Below, in pieces: positions 24,408-33,144 of a DNA stretch of 64,000 nucleotides. Numbering within the stretch: position 1 is the stretch's first letter; each line of letters opens with the position of its first letter. The stretch covers positions 1 through 64,000 of the forward strand of contig JAAXVL010000010.1 in the NCBI GenBank assembly GCA_013335535.1, in the 5' to 3' direction. This DNA comes from Azonexaceae bacterium. Its GTDB lineage: Bacteria; Pseudomonadota; Gammaproteobacteria; Burkholderiales; Rhodocyclaceae. The translations under genes and the position numbers were made by a program. The notes under the pieces are model-generated. The model was not told the DNA's origin, searched no databases, and was given only the letters and a program-made list of their open reading frames with translations.

Positions 24408-25688
24408 ATGGCTGATCACGAATACGGGTTCGACACCCTCTGCCTGCACGCCGGCCAGATCCCCGATGCCGCCACCGGCAGCCGCGCCGTACCCATCTAC
24501 CAAACGACCTCTTACGTCTTCGACAGCCCGGACCACGCGGCCAGCCTGTTCAACCTGCAGACCTTCGGCAACGTCTATTCGCGGCTTTCCAACCCGACGG
24601 TAGCCGTGCTCGAAGAGCGCATCGCGGCCATCGAGAACGGCCGTGCCGCCGTCGCCACCGGCAGCGGCATGGCGGCCCAGATGATCGCCCTGCTCAACAT
24701 CTGCGAAGCCGGCGACGAGATCGTTGCGGCACGCACCCTGTACGGCGGCACGCATACCCAGCTCGACGTCAATTTCCGCAAGCTCGGCATCAACACCCTC
24801 TTCGTCGATTCGGACGATCCGGAGAACTTCGCCCGCGCCATCACGCCGAAGACCAAGTTGATCTACGCGGAAACGATGGGCAACCCATCGCTCAACGTGC
24901 TCGATATCGAAGCCGTGGCACGAATCGCCAATCAGGCCGGCCTGCCGCTCTTCATCGACAACACCTTCGCCAGCCCCTTCCTGTGCCAGCCCTTCAAGTG
25001 GGGCGCCGCCATTTCGCTGCACTCGGCGACCAAGTTCATCGGCGGCCACGGCACGACGATGGGCGGGATCATCGTCGAATCAGGCAAGTTCCCGTGGGAC
25101 AACGGCAAGTTCGCAACGATGACCGATCCCTCGCCGGGCTATCACGGCGTGCGCTTCTACGAGACCTTCGGCGACTTCGGCTTCACGATGAAATGCCGCA
25201 TGGAAGGCCTGCGCACCTTCGGCCCGGCGCTCTCGCCGCTCAACGCCTTCCTGCTCCTGCAAGGCGTCGAAACCCTGCCCCTGCGCATGGAACGTCATTG
25301 CAGCAACGCACTGGCCGTTGCCCGCTTCCTGCAGGATCACCCGAAGGTAGCCTGGGTCAACTACCCGGGGCTGGAGAACAACCGCTACTACGATCTGGCG
25401 CAGAAATACCTGCCGAAAGGTGCCGGCGCCGTGCTCAGTTTCGGCATCAAGGGCGGCGCGGCGGCCGGGCAGAAGTTCATCGACAGCGTCGAGTTCCTCT
25501 CGCACCTGGCCAATATCGGCGACGCCAAGACGCTGGTCATCCACCCGGCGTCCACCACCCATCGCCAGCTCTCCGAGGAACAACAAGTGGCGGCCGGCGT
25601 GCCACCCGATCTGATCCGGCTATCGGTCGGCTTGGAAACGCTAGCCGACATTCTCTGGGATATCGACCAGGCGCTTGCCAAGAGCTGA
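24408..25688 (+). CDS. O-acetylhomoserine aminocarboxypropyltransferase (MetY-like, paralogue 2)
   Basis: A 426-residue PLP enzyme: [35 protein letters not shown] (about 62-81), the PLP lysine in [18 protein letters not shown] (about 204-221), and FEFSG-free MetY-type C-terminus [17 protein letters not shown]. It makes homocysteine from O-acetylhomoserine and sulfide. Having two divergent paralogues 700 bases apart suggests distinct sulfur sources or expression conditions (inference). Confidence 0.9.
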   Translation: MADHEYGFDTLCLHAGQIPDAATGSRAVPIYQTTSYVFDSPDHAASLFNLQTFGNVYSRLSNPTVAVLEERIAAIENGRAAVATGSGMAAQMIALLNICEAGDEIVAARTLYGGTHTQLDVNFRKLGINTLFVDSDDPENFARAITPKTKLIYAETMGNPSLNVLDIEAVARIANQAGLPLFIDNTFASPFLCQPFKWGAAISLHSATKFIGGHGTTMGGIIVESGKFPWDNGKFATMTDPSPGYHGVRFYETFGDFGFTMKCRMEGLRTFGPALSPLNAFLLLQGVETLPLRMERHCSNALAVARFLQDHPKVAWVNYPGLENNRYYDLAQKYLPKGAGAVLSFGIKGGAAAGQKFIDSVEFLSHLANIGDAKTLVIHPASTTHRQLSEEQQVAAGVPPDLIRLSVGLETLADILWDIDQALAKS

Positions 25689-25759
25689 TGCTGCCTGTTT
25701 ATTAGGCAATCGATGTAAATCGTTTCTGCAACAGCAGGTTAGGACACCAACCCCGTACC

Positions 25760-25794
25760 TGCCCCCAGACTTATCCACAGGAAATGGGGATAAC
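25760..25794 (+). repeat. DnaA-box-containing intergenic repeat, copy 2
   Basis: TGCCCCCAGACTTATCCACA then GGAAATGGGGATAAC, containing TTATCCACA at 25771-25779. The first 22 bases are identical to the copy at 12151, and flanking CCCC/GGGG arms are conserved, although it follows an unrelated gene. Confidence 0.7.
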
Positions 25795-25843
25795 GAATCG
25801 TCGCCCGGCGCTTCCGCCACAAGGATTTCGGCGGATCGCCCGG

Positions 25844-26677
25844 CTACCGGTTCGGCAAAGAAAAAGGCCAGACGAAGGGTGCCCCCACCGCGCAAATTTC
25901 GCTGTCCCGCATGGCTGCGCTCATCTTTTCGGCGAAGGCAGCCACCGGCACCCCGATGGTCATGACCTTCTGCCCGATTGTGAAGCGCTCGACGACGATT
26001 CCCGCCGCTATCGCCTGATTTTCATCGTCGAGCAGCATTGGGCCACCCGACATTCCGGACCTGACGGCACAGTCGGCGATCAGAATCCCTTTGAGCGCCG
26101 TACCGCCGTGGGGGCTCGACCCGTTTCGGCAATGCTCCTGGGCAAACAGTCCTTGCCGCACTTGCCCGAGAGGATACCCGACCACGGTGTACGCGGCATC
26201 GGCCGGTGTTACTGCCTCCGGATAGAGCAGTCTGATCGGTTCAATGCCGGAAAGCGCGCGGTCAAGCTCGATCAACACCCAGTCGTTCGGGATCCGTTTC
26301 TGATCGAATCCGAATGGCGCCGCTTCCATGATGAAATCCTGGCTGGCGGCGACCACCCGCCCTGTCACCGGCAGTGCCCTATCCGCGGATGTTCCCCCCG
26401 GAAAGAAACGGACCTCGGCACCGAGCTGGACCTGCTCGCCGGCCTTGGCCAGCACGTGCCCCGCCGTCAGAACATGGCACGAACTGACGAGAAAGCCGCT
26501 CGCCATCGACAGCGTCGCACCATGGCCGGAAAACACCTTGCCGACTGCGGCCAACCTGCCGGCCAGTGCGCTGTCCGCTTCGACCCGTTTCAAATCACCG
26601 TCCTGGGCCGACGAAGCCGTCAGTGCAACGAAAAGCCCGAAGGCGCCGATCAAGGCACGGCAGCGTCCGCCATTCAT
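25844..26677 (-). CDS. Secreted trypsin-like serine protease
   Basis: A 277-residue exported S1-type (chymotrypsin-fold) protease. A signal peptide (to about residue 23, ending TASSA) precedes the catalytic triad: His in SCHVLTAGHVL (about 69-79), an Asp near PNDWVLIELD (about 122-131) and Ser in RSGMSGGPML (about 203-212). Cysteines in SCH and ADCAVRSG may form a disulfide. The start at 26677 gives a clean signal peptide; a start at 26716 adds 13 residues. There is no PDZ domain, so it is not a full DegP/HtrA. Monocistronic. Confidence 0.82.
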   Translation of the reverse strand: MNGGRCRALIGAFGLFVALTASSAQDGDLKRVEADSALAGRLAAVGKVFSGHGATLSMASGFLVSSCHVLTAGHVLAKAGEQVQLGAEVRFFPGGTSADRALPVTGRVVAASQDFIMEAAPFGFDQKRIPNDWVLIELDRALSGIEPIRLLYPEAVTPADAAYTVVGYPLGQVRQGLFAQEHCRNGSSPHGGTALKGILIADCAVRSGMSGGPMLLDDENQAIAAGIVVERFTIGQKVMTIGVPVAAFAEKMSAAMRDSEICAVGAPFVWPFSLPNR

Positions 26678-26782
26678 CAAGCTCGTATTTCCTCGGAGAT
26701 TTTGGCCAGTGGTCATAACTGCCGATGGTAGACCATCGTGCCTGGAGCCGAACAAGAGGTCCGGCACGAATAATGAAGGACG

Positions 26783-26813
26783 AAAAAAAGCCGACGTTGC
26801 CGTCGGCTTTTTG
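26783..26813 (-). terminator. Intrinsic terminator of the encapsulin operon
   Basis: On the minus strand, AAAGCCGACG-GCAA-CGTCGGCTTT followed by TTTT, 20 bases after the cysteine desulfurase stop codon: a perfect 10-bp stem with U-tract. Confidence 0.9.
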
Positions 26814-26831
26814 GTTGCGGCTGGAAACGGC

Positions 26832-28694
26832 CTACGCTGCGACCTTGCCCTTGCCGCGCGCCAGACGGCGTACGACGGCGAGCATGCGGTCGATTTCCTC
26901 GCAGGTGTTGTAGAACGCCAGCGAAGGACGAACGGTCGCTTCAACGCCGAAGCGCCGCAGGATCGGCTGGGCACAGTGGTGGCCGGAGCGCACGGCGATG
27001 CCTTCCTCGTTGAGCGCCCTGCCTACCTCTTCCGTCGTGTAACCGGCCAGCACGAAGGAAGCCACGCTCGCCTTGTCCGCCGCCGTGCCGATCAGGCGCA
27101 CGCCCGGAATCGAGGACAGGCCGCGCGTTGCATAGACCAGCAGGTCATGCTCGTAGCGGGCGATGTTCTCGATGCCAATGCGATCCACGTAGTCGAGCGC
27201 CGCACCCAGACCCACCGCGTCGGCGATGTTGCCCGTACCGGCTTCGAACTTGTTCGGGGCCGGCTGGAACAGCGTCTTCTCGAAGGTGACGTCGGCGATC
27301 ATGTTGCCACCGCCCTGCCAGGGCGGCATCTGCTCGAGTAGCGCCTTCTTGCCGTAGACCACGCCGATGCCGGTCGGACCAAAGATCTTGTGGCCCGAGA
27401 AGACAAAGAAGTCGGCATCGAGCGCCTGCACATTGACGCGCAGATGGGAAACCGATTGTGCGCCATCGACCAGCACCTTGGCGCCGGCCGCGTGGGCCAT
27501 GTCGATGACCTGCTTGATCGGCGTCACCGTGCCCAACGCGTTCGAGACTTGCGTCACGGAAACGAGCTTGGTTTTCGGGTTGAGCAGCTTCTGCAGTTCG
27601 TCGAGCTTGAGCTGGCCGCTGTCGTCGACCGGGATGACGCGAATCTTCGCCCCGGTTTGCTGGGCAAGCTGCTGCCAAGGCACGATGTTGGCGTGGTGTT
27701 CGAGCAGCGAAACAACGATCTCGTCGCCCTCGCCGATGTTCTGGACGCCCCAGGTCTTGGCGACCAGGTTGATGGCTTCCGTTGCACCACGGACGAAGAT
27801 GATCTCGTCGGCCGAACCGGCGCCGAGGAAACGCTGCACCTTCTGCCGCGCCGCCTCGTAGGCGTCGGTCGCCCGCGCCGCCAGTTCATGCGCCGCACGG
27901 TGAATGTTGGAATTCTCGTGGGCGTAGAAATAGGCCAGGCGGTCGATCACCGATTGTGGCTTTTGCGTCGTCGCGGCGTTGTCGAACCAGACCAGCGGCT
28001 TGCCGTTAACCCGTTCATTGAGGATCGGGAAATCACGGCGCACGGCGTTGACGTCGAAGGCCGGCCTGGCTGTCGGGCCGGCTTCCGGCACCTTGGCTGA
28101 ATCGAGAAAATAGAAATTGGCCGTTTTTTCCGGTTGACCGTGGGAGGCAAGCGGCTGGCGATCAGAGGCGAGTTCAGCCAGCAACACCTTCAACTCGCCT
28201 TCGCCGGGCAGCCCGAAAGGCTGCGCGACGACACGGTTTTCCGGTTTGGCCGGGATTCCACCCGATTGCGTGTACGGGCTGGCCTCACCGAGGAAGTAGT
28301 ACGGCGAACCCGGCGGGGAAACCGGCAACGAATCGCCTAAAGCGCTCGGTGGCTGCGGTGGCGTGACGCTCGGCAATGAAGCCGCGTAAGCCTCCGGAAC
28401 GCCGAACTCGGCGCCACCGCTACCCAATGGATCGACCGGATCCGGTGCCACCGGCACCGGCGCGACGCTCGGCCCGGACTGGATCAGGCTCGGTTCCGGC
28501 GACGGCGCGCTGCCAGCCCCAAGCGAAATAGGCTGGGCCGACTCGGCAAAGTTGAGCGACGGTTCAGGCGCGCCCGGCAAGCGCCGGAAGAATTCCGATG
28601 CAAGCCGTCCAAGCGTGGCCTCGTCAGGAAGTCCGGGCGCCGATGAAGCGCTCAACCCCTCAACGCCATTACTTGTAGGTGTCGGTATATTCAT
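26832..28694 (-). CDS. Family 2A encapsulin cargo: SufS-like cysteine desulfurase with targeting extension
   Basis: A 620-residue protein. Residues 1 to about 210 are a disordered proline/serine/glycine-rich extension. It has an LGRLASEFFRRLPG helix motif (28-41) and two related motifs SPYYFLGEASP (130-140) and NFYFLDSAKVP (193-203). From about 213 it is a class II SufS-type desulfurase: PLP lysine 436 in FSGHKIFGPTG, catalytic Cys574 in RSGHHCAQP. In family 2A systems such an extension loads the enzyme into the encapsulin shell, whose gene overlaps this start by 26 bases. The enzyme releases sulfane sulfur from cysteine, which the shell stores. The start at 28694 is preferred over the longer frame. 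A dispersed repeat (28104-28143) encodes residues about 184-197. Confidence 0.93.
   Translation of the reverse strand: MNIPTPTSNGVEGLSASSAPGLPDEATLGRLASEFFRRLPGAPEPSLNFAESAQPISLGAGSAPSPEPSLIQSGPSVAPVPVAPDPVDPLGSGGAEFGVPEAYAASLPSVTPPQPPSALGDSLPVSPPGSPYYFLGEASPYTQSGGIPAKPENRVVAQPFGLPGEGELKVLLAELASDRQPLASHGQPEKTANFYFLDSAKVPEAGPTARPAFDVNAVRRDFPILNERVNGKPLVWFDNAATTQKPQSVIDRLAYFYAHENSNIHRAAHELAARATDAYEAARQKVQRFLGAGSADEIIFVRGATEAINLVAKTWGVQNIGEGDEIVVSLLEHHANIVPWQQLAQQTGAKIRVIPVDDSGQLKLDELQKLLNPKTKLVSVTQVSNALGTVTPIKQVIDMAHAAGAKVLVDGAQSVSHLRVNVQALDADFFVFSGHKIFGPTGIGVVYGKKALLEQMPPWQGGGNMIADVTFEKTLFQPAPNKFEAGTGNIADAVGLGAALDYVDRIGIENIARYEHDLLVYATRGLSSIPGVRLIGTAADKASVASFVLAGYTTEEVGRALNEEGIAVRSGHHCAQPILRRFGVEATVRPSLAFYNTCEEIDRMLAVVRRLARGKGKVAA
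28104..28143 (-). repeat. Dispersed repeat, in-frame copy inside the cysteine desulfurase gene
   Basis: On the minus strand, CCCACGGTCAACCGGAAAAA then ACGGCCAATTTC. It translates to SHGQPEKTANF, joining the linker to the second FYFL motif of the cargo-targeting extension. A strong match to the intergenic copies at 38241, 38598, 41702, 54226 and 61165. Confidence 0.8.
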
Positions 28695-29595
28695 GGTACT
28701 TGCCGACTTCCACATCTTCGAGGACTGCAATCGCATCCGGCACCAGGATGGCCAGCGAGCAATACAGCGAAATCAGGTAGGACGCGATGGCGTTGCGGTT
28801 GATGCCCATGAAGCGCACCGACAGGCCCGGCGACTGTTCGCCAGCCAAACCCGGCTGGAACAGGCCGACCACACCTTGGCGCTTTTCGCCAACGCGGAGC
28901 AGGATGATGCTGGTCTTGCCGCCATCGACCGGCAGCTTGTCCGACGGAATCAGCGGAATGCCGCGCCAGGTCAGGAACTGGGCACCGAACAGCGAAACGG
29001 TCGGGGGCGGCACGCCACGGCGGGTGCATTCACGGCCGAAAGCAGCGATAGCCAGCGGGTGGGCGAGGAAGAAGGCCGGTTCTTTCCAGACCTTGGTCAG
29101 CAGGTCGTCAAGATCGTCCGGCGTCGGGGCACCGGTCAACGTCGAGATGCGCTGCTCGTCGGCGATGTTGGCGAGCAGGCCGTAATCCGGGTTGTTGATG
29201 AGTTCGGATTCCTGACGTTCCTTGATGGTTTCGATGGTCAGGCGCAGCTGTTCCTTGATCTGGTCGTGCGGGCTGCTGTACAGATCGGAAATGCGGGTAT
29301 GCACGTCAAGGATGGTGTTGACGGCATTGAGGAAGTATTCGCGCGGCTGCTCGTCGTAATCGACGAAGGTGTTCGGCAGTTCGGACTCGTCGCGCTGCGA
29401 GCACGCCACGCGGACTTCGGCCGGGTTCTTGACCTGATTCAGGCGGTAGATACCGGCTTCAACCGGCAACCATTGCAGCAGATGCACCAGCCAGCGCGGG
29501 CTGATGGTCGACAGTTGTGCGGTGGTCTTCGTCGCATTGGCTAGTTGCCGGGCGGCGACATCGCTCAGGGCGGTCGCTTCGGGGTGTTGTGCCAT
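28669..29595 (-). CDS. Family 2A encapsulin shell protein (SrpI-like)
   Basis: A 308-residue HK97-fold shell protein. TALSDVAARQLANATKTT and STISPRWLVHLLQWLPVEAG (about 29-48) followed by IYRLNQVKN are the signature of the SrpI group (family 2A). YDEQPREYFLNAVNTILDVH, AFGRECTRRGVPPP and the C-terminal LEDVEVGKYHEYTDTYK also fit. It self-assembles into an icosahedral nanocompartment enclosing the cysteine desulfurase encoded next. AAGGAG precedes the ATG. Cytoplasmic; expression is expected to follow sulfur status, as srpGHI does in cyanobacteria. Confidence 0.95.
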   Translation of the reverse strand: MAQHPEATALSDVAARQLANATKTTAQLSTISPRWLVHLLQWLPVEAGIYRLNQVKNPAEVRVACSQRDESELPNTFVDYDEQPREYFLNAVNTILDVHTRISDLYSSPHDQIKEQLRLTIETIKERQESELINNPDYGLLANIADEQRISTLTGAPTPDDLDDLLTKVWKEPAFFLAHPLAIAAFGRECTRRGVPPPTVSLFGAQFLTWRGIPLIPSDKLPVDGGKTSIILLRVGEKRQGVVGLFQPGLAGEQSPGLSVRFMGINRNAIASYLISLYCSLAILVPDAIAVLEDVEVGKYHEYTDTYK

Positions 29596-29679
29596 GTGGA
29601 GCTCTCCTTAGATCAAAAATGAAAATGCTTATAAGAAAATCAGTCAGGCATTGTCGAAAGGCGGCGCTCCCGCTTCAAC

Positions 29680-29692
29680 ATGCTATAGCCAT
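29680..29692. promoter_or_regulatory. ATGCTATAGCCAT operator candidate upstream of encapsulin
   Basis: A palindromic GCTATAGC core 85 bases before the encapsulin start, in the 108-base gap that separates the encapsulin-desulfurase pair from the XRE gene. The same core occurs as TGGCTATAGCCA (32591-32602) upstream of the first gene of the operon, making a shared operator for the XRE protein plausible. Confidence 0.5.
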
Positions 29693-29703
29693 CAAAACGG
29701 GAT

Positions 29704-29931
29704 TCAGGCCGCCTGCTGCTCGCAGTGCGCCAGCAAGCCGGACAAGGAAATATCGAGGGCGGAGGCCAATTTCTGCGCCGTGGCCAAAGACGGCATGACC
29801 CGTCCCCGCTCGACCTCACCGAGGTAGGAGCGATTCAGATCAGCCTTTTCCGCCAGCAATTCCTGCGACCAGCCATGGCTCTCGCGGAAGTGCCGGACAG
29901 CCAGGCCAAAATTCTGAATGAACTCGGTCAT
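29704..29931 (-). CDS. XRE-family helix-turn-helix regulator
   Basis: A 75-residue Cro/CI-type DNA-binding protein: FGLAVRHFRESHGWSQELLA (about 8-27), recognition helix NRSYLGEVERGRVMPSL (about 33-49), then ATAQKLASALDISLSGLL. It has no effector domain; a single cysteine (C70) is near the C-terminus. It overlaps the serine acetyltransferase stop by 4 bases (ATGA), so it is made with the cysteine enzymes and sits just before the encapsulin gene. It is the obvious candidate regulator of the operon and of the GCTATAGC sites (inference). Confidence 0.85.
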   Translation of the reverse strand: MTEFIQNFGLAVRHFRESHGWSQELLAEKADLNRSYLGEVERGRVMPSLATAQKLASALDISLSGLLAHCEQQAA

Positions 29932-30893
29932 TGGCTGATCTTGCCGGCCCCGCCGGGCTCCTGCTTGACGCTCGCCTGCGAAACATTGCTGCCAGGCGGA
30001 ACACTTTTAGTTAGCCAGACATTGCCGCCAATACTCGAACCGCGACCAATCGTGATGCGCCCGAGGATGGTCGCACCGGCATAGACGACCACCTCGTCTT
30101 CAAGAATCGGATGCCGCGGCGCGCCCTTCTCGAGCGCCCCGCTTTCGTCCTGCGTAAAACGCTTGGCGCCCAGCGTGACAGCCTGATAGAGGCGGACACG
30201 TCGACCGATGATGGTCGTTTCACCGATGACGACGCCCGTTCCGTGGTCGATGAAAAAACCCGGGCCGATCTGCGCGCCGGGGTGAATGTCGATGCCGGTA
30301 ATCGAGTGAGCGATCTCCGAAATGATGCGGGCGACCAGCGGCACACCCAGCGCGTACAAGGCATGGGCCAGCCGGTAATAGATCACCGCCAGGATGCCCG
30401 GATAGCAGAGCAGCACCTCGTCGACGCTGCGCGCGGCAGGATCGCCGAGATAGGCGGCTTCGACGTCAGCATCGAGCAGACCGCGCAAGGTCGGCAACTG
30501 CCGGGCAAAGGTCTTGACGATCTCGGCGGCCTGCGCCTCGACATCGTTTTTTTCCTCGCAAGCCAGACGGCTGTTGTAGCCCAGTTCCAGCTGAACCTGC
30601 TGAAACAGCGAATTCAGCGCCGTGTCCAGCGTATGGCCGACATAGAAATCCTCGCCTTCCTGATGCAGATCGGAAGGCCCCAGGCGCATCGGGAACAGCA
30701 CGCCGCACAGCGACTCGGCAATCTCTTTCAATGCCTCACGGGACGGGAATTCGCGGACCGCAAATTCGAGGCTCCGCTGCCGCTGCGCCCGCCATGAATC
30801 GCGGGCCGCATGCAGTTCGGCGACGATTTCCTTGACGCCCCAGCCGCCAACCTGCTCATAGGCCAGGGATGAGTTGGCGACCGGGTGTCTCAT
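29928..30893 (-). CDS. Serine O-acetyltransferase (EpsC/SrpH type)
   Basis: A 321-residue long-form serine acetyltransferase. The N-terminal helical domain (to about 170) is followed by a left-handed beta-helix with hexapeptide repeats: [20 protein letters not shown] (about 199-218), [20 protein letters not shown], and a C-terminal [20 protein letters not shown]. It makes O-acetylserine from serine and acetyl-CoA. Length and N-terminus fit the EpsC/SrpH subgroup rather than E. coli CysE. Four-base overlaps with cysK upstream and the XRE gene downstream show tight coupling. Confidence 0.92.
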   Translation of the reverse strand: MRHPVANSSLAYEQVGGWGVKEIVAELHAARDSWRAQRQRSLEFAVREFPSREALKEIAESLCGVLFPMRLGPSDLHQEGEDFYVGHTLDTALNSLFQQVQLELGYNSRLACEEKNDVEAQAAEIVKTFARQLPTLRGLLDADVEAAYLGDPAARSVDEVLLCYPGILAVIYYRLAHALYALGVPLVARIISEIAHSITGIDIHPGAQIGPGFFIDHGTGVVIGETTIIGRRVRLYQAVTLGAKRFTQDESGALEKGAPRHPILEDEVVVYAGATILGRITIGRGSSIGGNVWLTKSVPPGSNVSQASVKQEPGGAGKISQ

Positions 30894-31864
30894 GCAGCCA
30901 GCCCGGCTTCGTTGAACAGGCCTTCGAACAGGATGGAGCTGAGATAACGCTCACCGGAATCGGGCAGGATGACGACGATGGTCTTGCCGGCGTTTTCCGG
31001 CTTCTGGGCGAGACGGGCGGCAGCAGCCACGGCGGCGCCGCTGGAAATACCGGAGATGATGCCCTCTTCCTTGGCCAGGCGACGGGCGTAAAGGACGGCA
31101 TCCTCGTTGGAAACCTGCTCGACGGCATCGACCAGCGCCAGATCGAGCACACCCGGCACGAAACCGGCACCGATACCCTGGATCTTGTGCGGACCGGGCT
31201 TGATCGGCTCTCCTGCCTTGGCCTGGGTCAGGACCGGGCTGGCCGTCGGCTCGACAGCCACCGACTGGATGGCCTTGCCCTTGGTGTTCTTGATGTAGCG
31301 CGAAACGCCGGTAATCGTGCCGCCAGTACCGACGCCAGAGACAAAGATATCAACGGCACCGTCGGTGTCGTCCCAGATTTCCGGGCCCGTCGTCAGTTCG
31401 TGGATGGCCGGATTGGCCGGGTTCTTGAACTGCTGCAGCAGCACGTACTTGGCATCGGAAGCGGCGATTTCTTCGGCCTTGGCGATGGCACCCCCCATGC
31501 CCTTGGCACCTTCGGTCAACACCAGCTTGGCGCCGAAAGCCGTCAGCAGTTTGCGCCGTTCGATACTCATCGTTTCCGGCATGGTCAGGGTCAGTGGAAT
31601 GCCCTTGGCGGCGGCAACGAAGGCCAGCGCGATGCCGGTATTACCGGAGGTTGGCTCGACCAGTTCCTTGCCGGCGCCAAGCAGGCCGCGTTTTTCAGCG
31701 TCGTTGATGAGCGCCGCACCAATCCGGCACTTGACCGAATAGGCCGGGTTACGGCCTTCGATCTTGGCCAGCACAGTGGCCTTGGCGCCATCGATGACAC
31801 GATTGAGCTTGATCAGCGGGGTACGGCCGATCGACTGCGAGTTATCTGCAAAAATCTTTGACAT
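30890..31864 (-). CDS. cysK: Cysteine synthase A (O-acetylserine sulfhydrylase, SrpG-like)
   Basis: A 324-residue PLP enzyme: [12 protein letters not shown] at the N-terminus, PLP lysine in [11 protein letters not shown] (about 39-49), the phosphate/substrate loop [11 protein letters not shown] (about 70-80), and [16 protein letters not shown] (about 176-191). It joins O-acetylserine and sulfide to make cysteine, the substrate of the encapsulated desulfurase two transcription units downstream. The stop overlaps the serine acetyltransferase start, and the enzyme pair probably forms the cysteine synthase complex. Confidence 0.95.
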   Translation of the reverse strand: MSKIFADNSQSIGRTPLIKLNRVIDGAKATVLAKIEGRNPAYSVKCRIGAALINDAEKRGLLGAGKELVEPTSGNTGIALAFVAAAKGIPLTLTMPETMSIERRKLLTAFGAKLVLTEGAKGMGGAIAKAEEIAASDAKYVLLQQFKNPANPAIHELTTGPEIWDDTDGAVDIFVSGVGTGGTITGVSRYIKNTKGKAIQSVAVEPTASPVLTQAKAGEPIKPGPHKIQGIGAGFVPGVLDLALVDAVEQVSNEDAVLYARRLAKEEGIISGISSGAAVAAAARLAQKPENAGKTIVVILPDSGERYLSSILFEGLFNEAGLAA

Positions 31865-31891
31865 GCTGTTTTCTCCCTGAAAGTTGATGAA

Positions 31892-32422
31892 TCAATCCTG
31901 AATCCACGGCAGGCCGGCGTTACGCCAGCCATTGAAGGCGCCGCGACGCTGCAGCTCATCAAGGTCGCCCTCGAAGCCTTCGAGAATGTTGAAAACGTTG
32001 GTAAATCCACCCTTGGCCGCAGCTTCGGCCGCCGCGGCCGAACGTTTGCCGCTGCGACAGAGCAGCAGGACAACATCGTTCTTGCCAGCCTTGGCTTCCA
32101 GTTCCTTGACGAAGCGCGGATTACGCGACAGCGACAGCCCGGTCATCCAGGCCACGTGTTTGGTTTCCGGCACATGTCCGACGAACTTGCGTTCTTCCGC
32201 CGTGCGCACATCGATCAAGACCGCTTCGCCGGACTGGACGAGCGACCAGGCATCGTGCGGCGACACGCTGCCGGCATAAGGCAGGTTGTCGGCTGCCGCC
32301 TGCTGGCGCGCCTGTTCGAGGATCGGCGAAGCTGCGCTGCTCTCGGCACCATCGGCAAAAGCCGGCGCTACGTGGGCAGACGATTGAGTGTCGGTAACTG
32401 CGTCGATTACTGCATCGGTCAT
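31892..32422 (-). CDS. Rhodanese-domain sulfurtransferase
   Basis: A 176-residue single-domain rhodanese. After a variable N-terminus, VSPHDAWSLVQSGEAVLIDV and RTAEERKFVGHVPETKHVAW lead to the active-site loop LLCRSGKRSAAAAE with catalytic cysteine (about residue 132). It carries persulfide sulfur between donors and acceptors. As first gene of the cysteine/encapsulin operon it could move sulfane sulfur to or from the stored pool (inference). AAAGGA precedes the ATG at 32422. Similar rhodaneses are common partners of family 2A loci. Confidence 0.88.
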   Translation of the reverse strand: MTDAVIDAVTDTQSSAHVAPAFADGAESSAASPILEQARQQAAADNLPYAGSVSPHDAWSLVQSGEAVLIDVRTAEERKFVGHVPETKHVAWMTGLSLSRNPRFVKELEAKAGKNDVVLLLCRSGKRSAAAAEAAAKGGFTNVFNILEGFEGDLDELQRRGAFNGWRNAGLPWIQD

Positions 32423-32886
32423 GGCGATTCCTTTCGCTTTCAGCCAACCGGCGCGGGCCGGCTTTTTGTTGGGTGCCGTCGTCACTGAAAAAGCTCAGTG
32501 ATGTCTGTAGCCACCAATCTATGCCTGCCCATTCATGCCAAGAACGAATAAAAATTCAGATCGATATAAGCAACACCGTAATAAGGATGTTGGCTATAGC
32601 CACCACAGCCGGACCTTTCCAGCCGCAGCGGATGTCGTCATTTCAATGAGGCAGGCGTGTGCGTACAACGAATCGCTTCTTCGATGCTTATGCCGGCGGA
32701 ACGGCATATCGAAATAACCGGAAATTCCTTGTCGACCGTGGGATTCACCCCGAGAATGTGCCGACACCGCCGGATTTAATCGATAACTTGCCAGGGCGGA
32801 CGACAAATTCTGGCTAAAGCGTCGCTCGCTCCAGCACTCCCCGGGAGCCGGCCTCGCCGGACTCACAGGGGAGCAAGGAGTTGACC
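32423..32886. other. Intergenic region upstream of the encapsulin operon
   Basis: A 464-base spacer separating the operon from a divergent small gene. It holds the palindrome at 32591-32602, an AT-rich tract (32530-32600) likely to contain promoters, a degenerate dispersed-repeat half (CTTGTCGACCGTGGGATT near 32732) and a GC-rich stem (about 32835-32875) ahead of the small gene. No convincing coding region is seen. Confidence 0.6.
32591..32602. promoter_or_regulatory. TGGCTATAGCCA operator candidate upstream of the rhodanese-cysK operon
   Basis: A perfect 12-base palindrome 169 bases before the first gene of the encapsulin operon. Its GCTATAGC core recurs at 29680-29692, upstream of encapsulin, and I did not notice it elsewhere in the window. 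Confidence 0.5.
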
Positions 32887-33084
32887 ATGGTTCTGACCCT
32901 CGAATTGCCGATCCGCCCGGCCACCCTCGACCGCTTTTTCAACGATCCGCGCGCCGGCTACGAAAGCCGCTTTGGTGCGTTGCCGGCTTGGCTCGATGAG
33001 CTTTCAGCAGGCGAGGCGCGTTCCCTGCTGCGTCATGCCTTGCGACGTGGCGCTCCGCTGGCGCCGGCTGACTTGCCGTATTAA
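32887..33084 (+). CDS. Small hypothetical protein (65 aa)
   Basis: A 65-residue protein beginning MVLTLELPIRPATLDRFFND, with AAGGAG 6 bases before the ATG and an intrinsic terminator 22 bases after the stop, so a genuine gene is likely. It contains RFGALPAWLDELSAGEARSL and ends APADLPY; no signal peptide or membrane segment. Not recognised. Confidence 0.65.
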   Translation: MVLTLELPIRPATLDRFFNDPRAGYESRFGALPAWLDELSAGEARSLLRHALRRGAPLAPADLPY

Positions 33085-33105
33085 GGAAATAGCTGCCCGC
33101 AGTGG

Positions 33106-33136
33106 AAAGGCGTGCCGCTTTGGCGGTACGCCTTTT
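33106..33136. terminator. Bidirectional terminator between convergent small genes
   Basis: AAAGGCGTGCCGC-TTTG-GCGGTACGCCTTT, followed by TT on the plus strand, between the 65-aa gene and the DUF2325 gene. Confidence 0.85.
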
Positions 33137-33144
33137 TCATTGCC

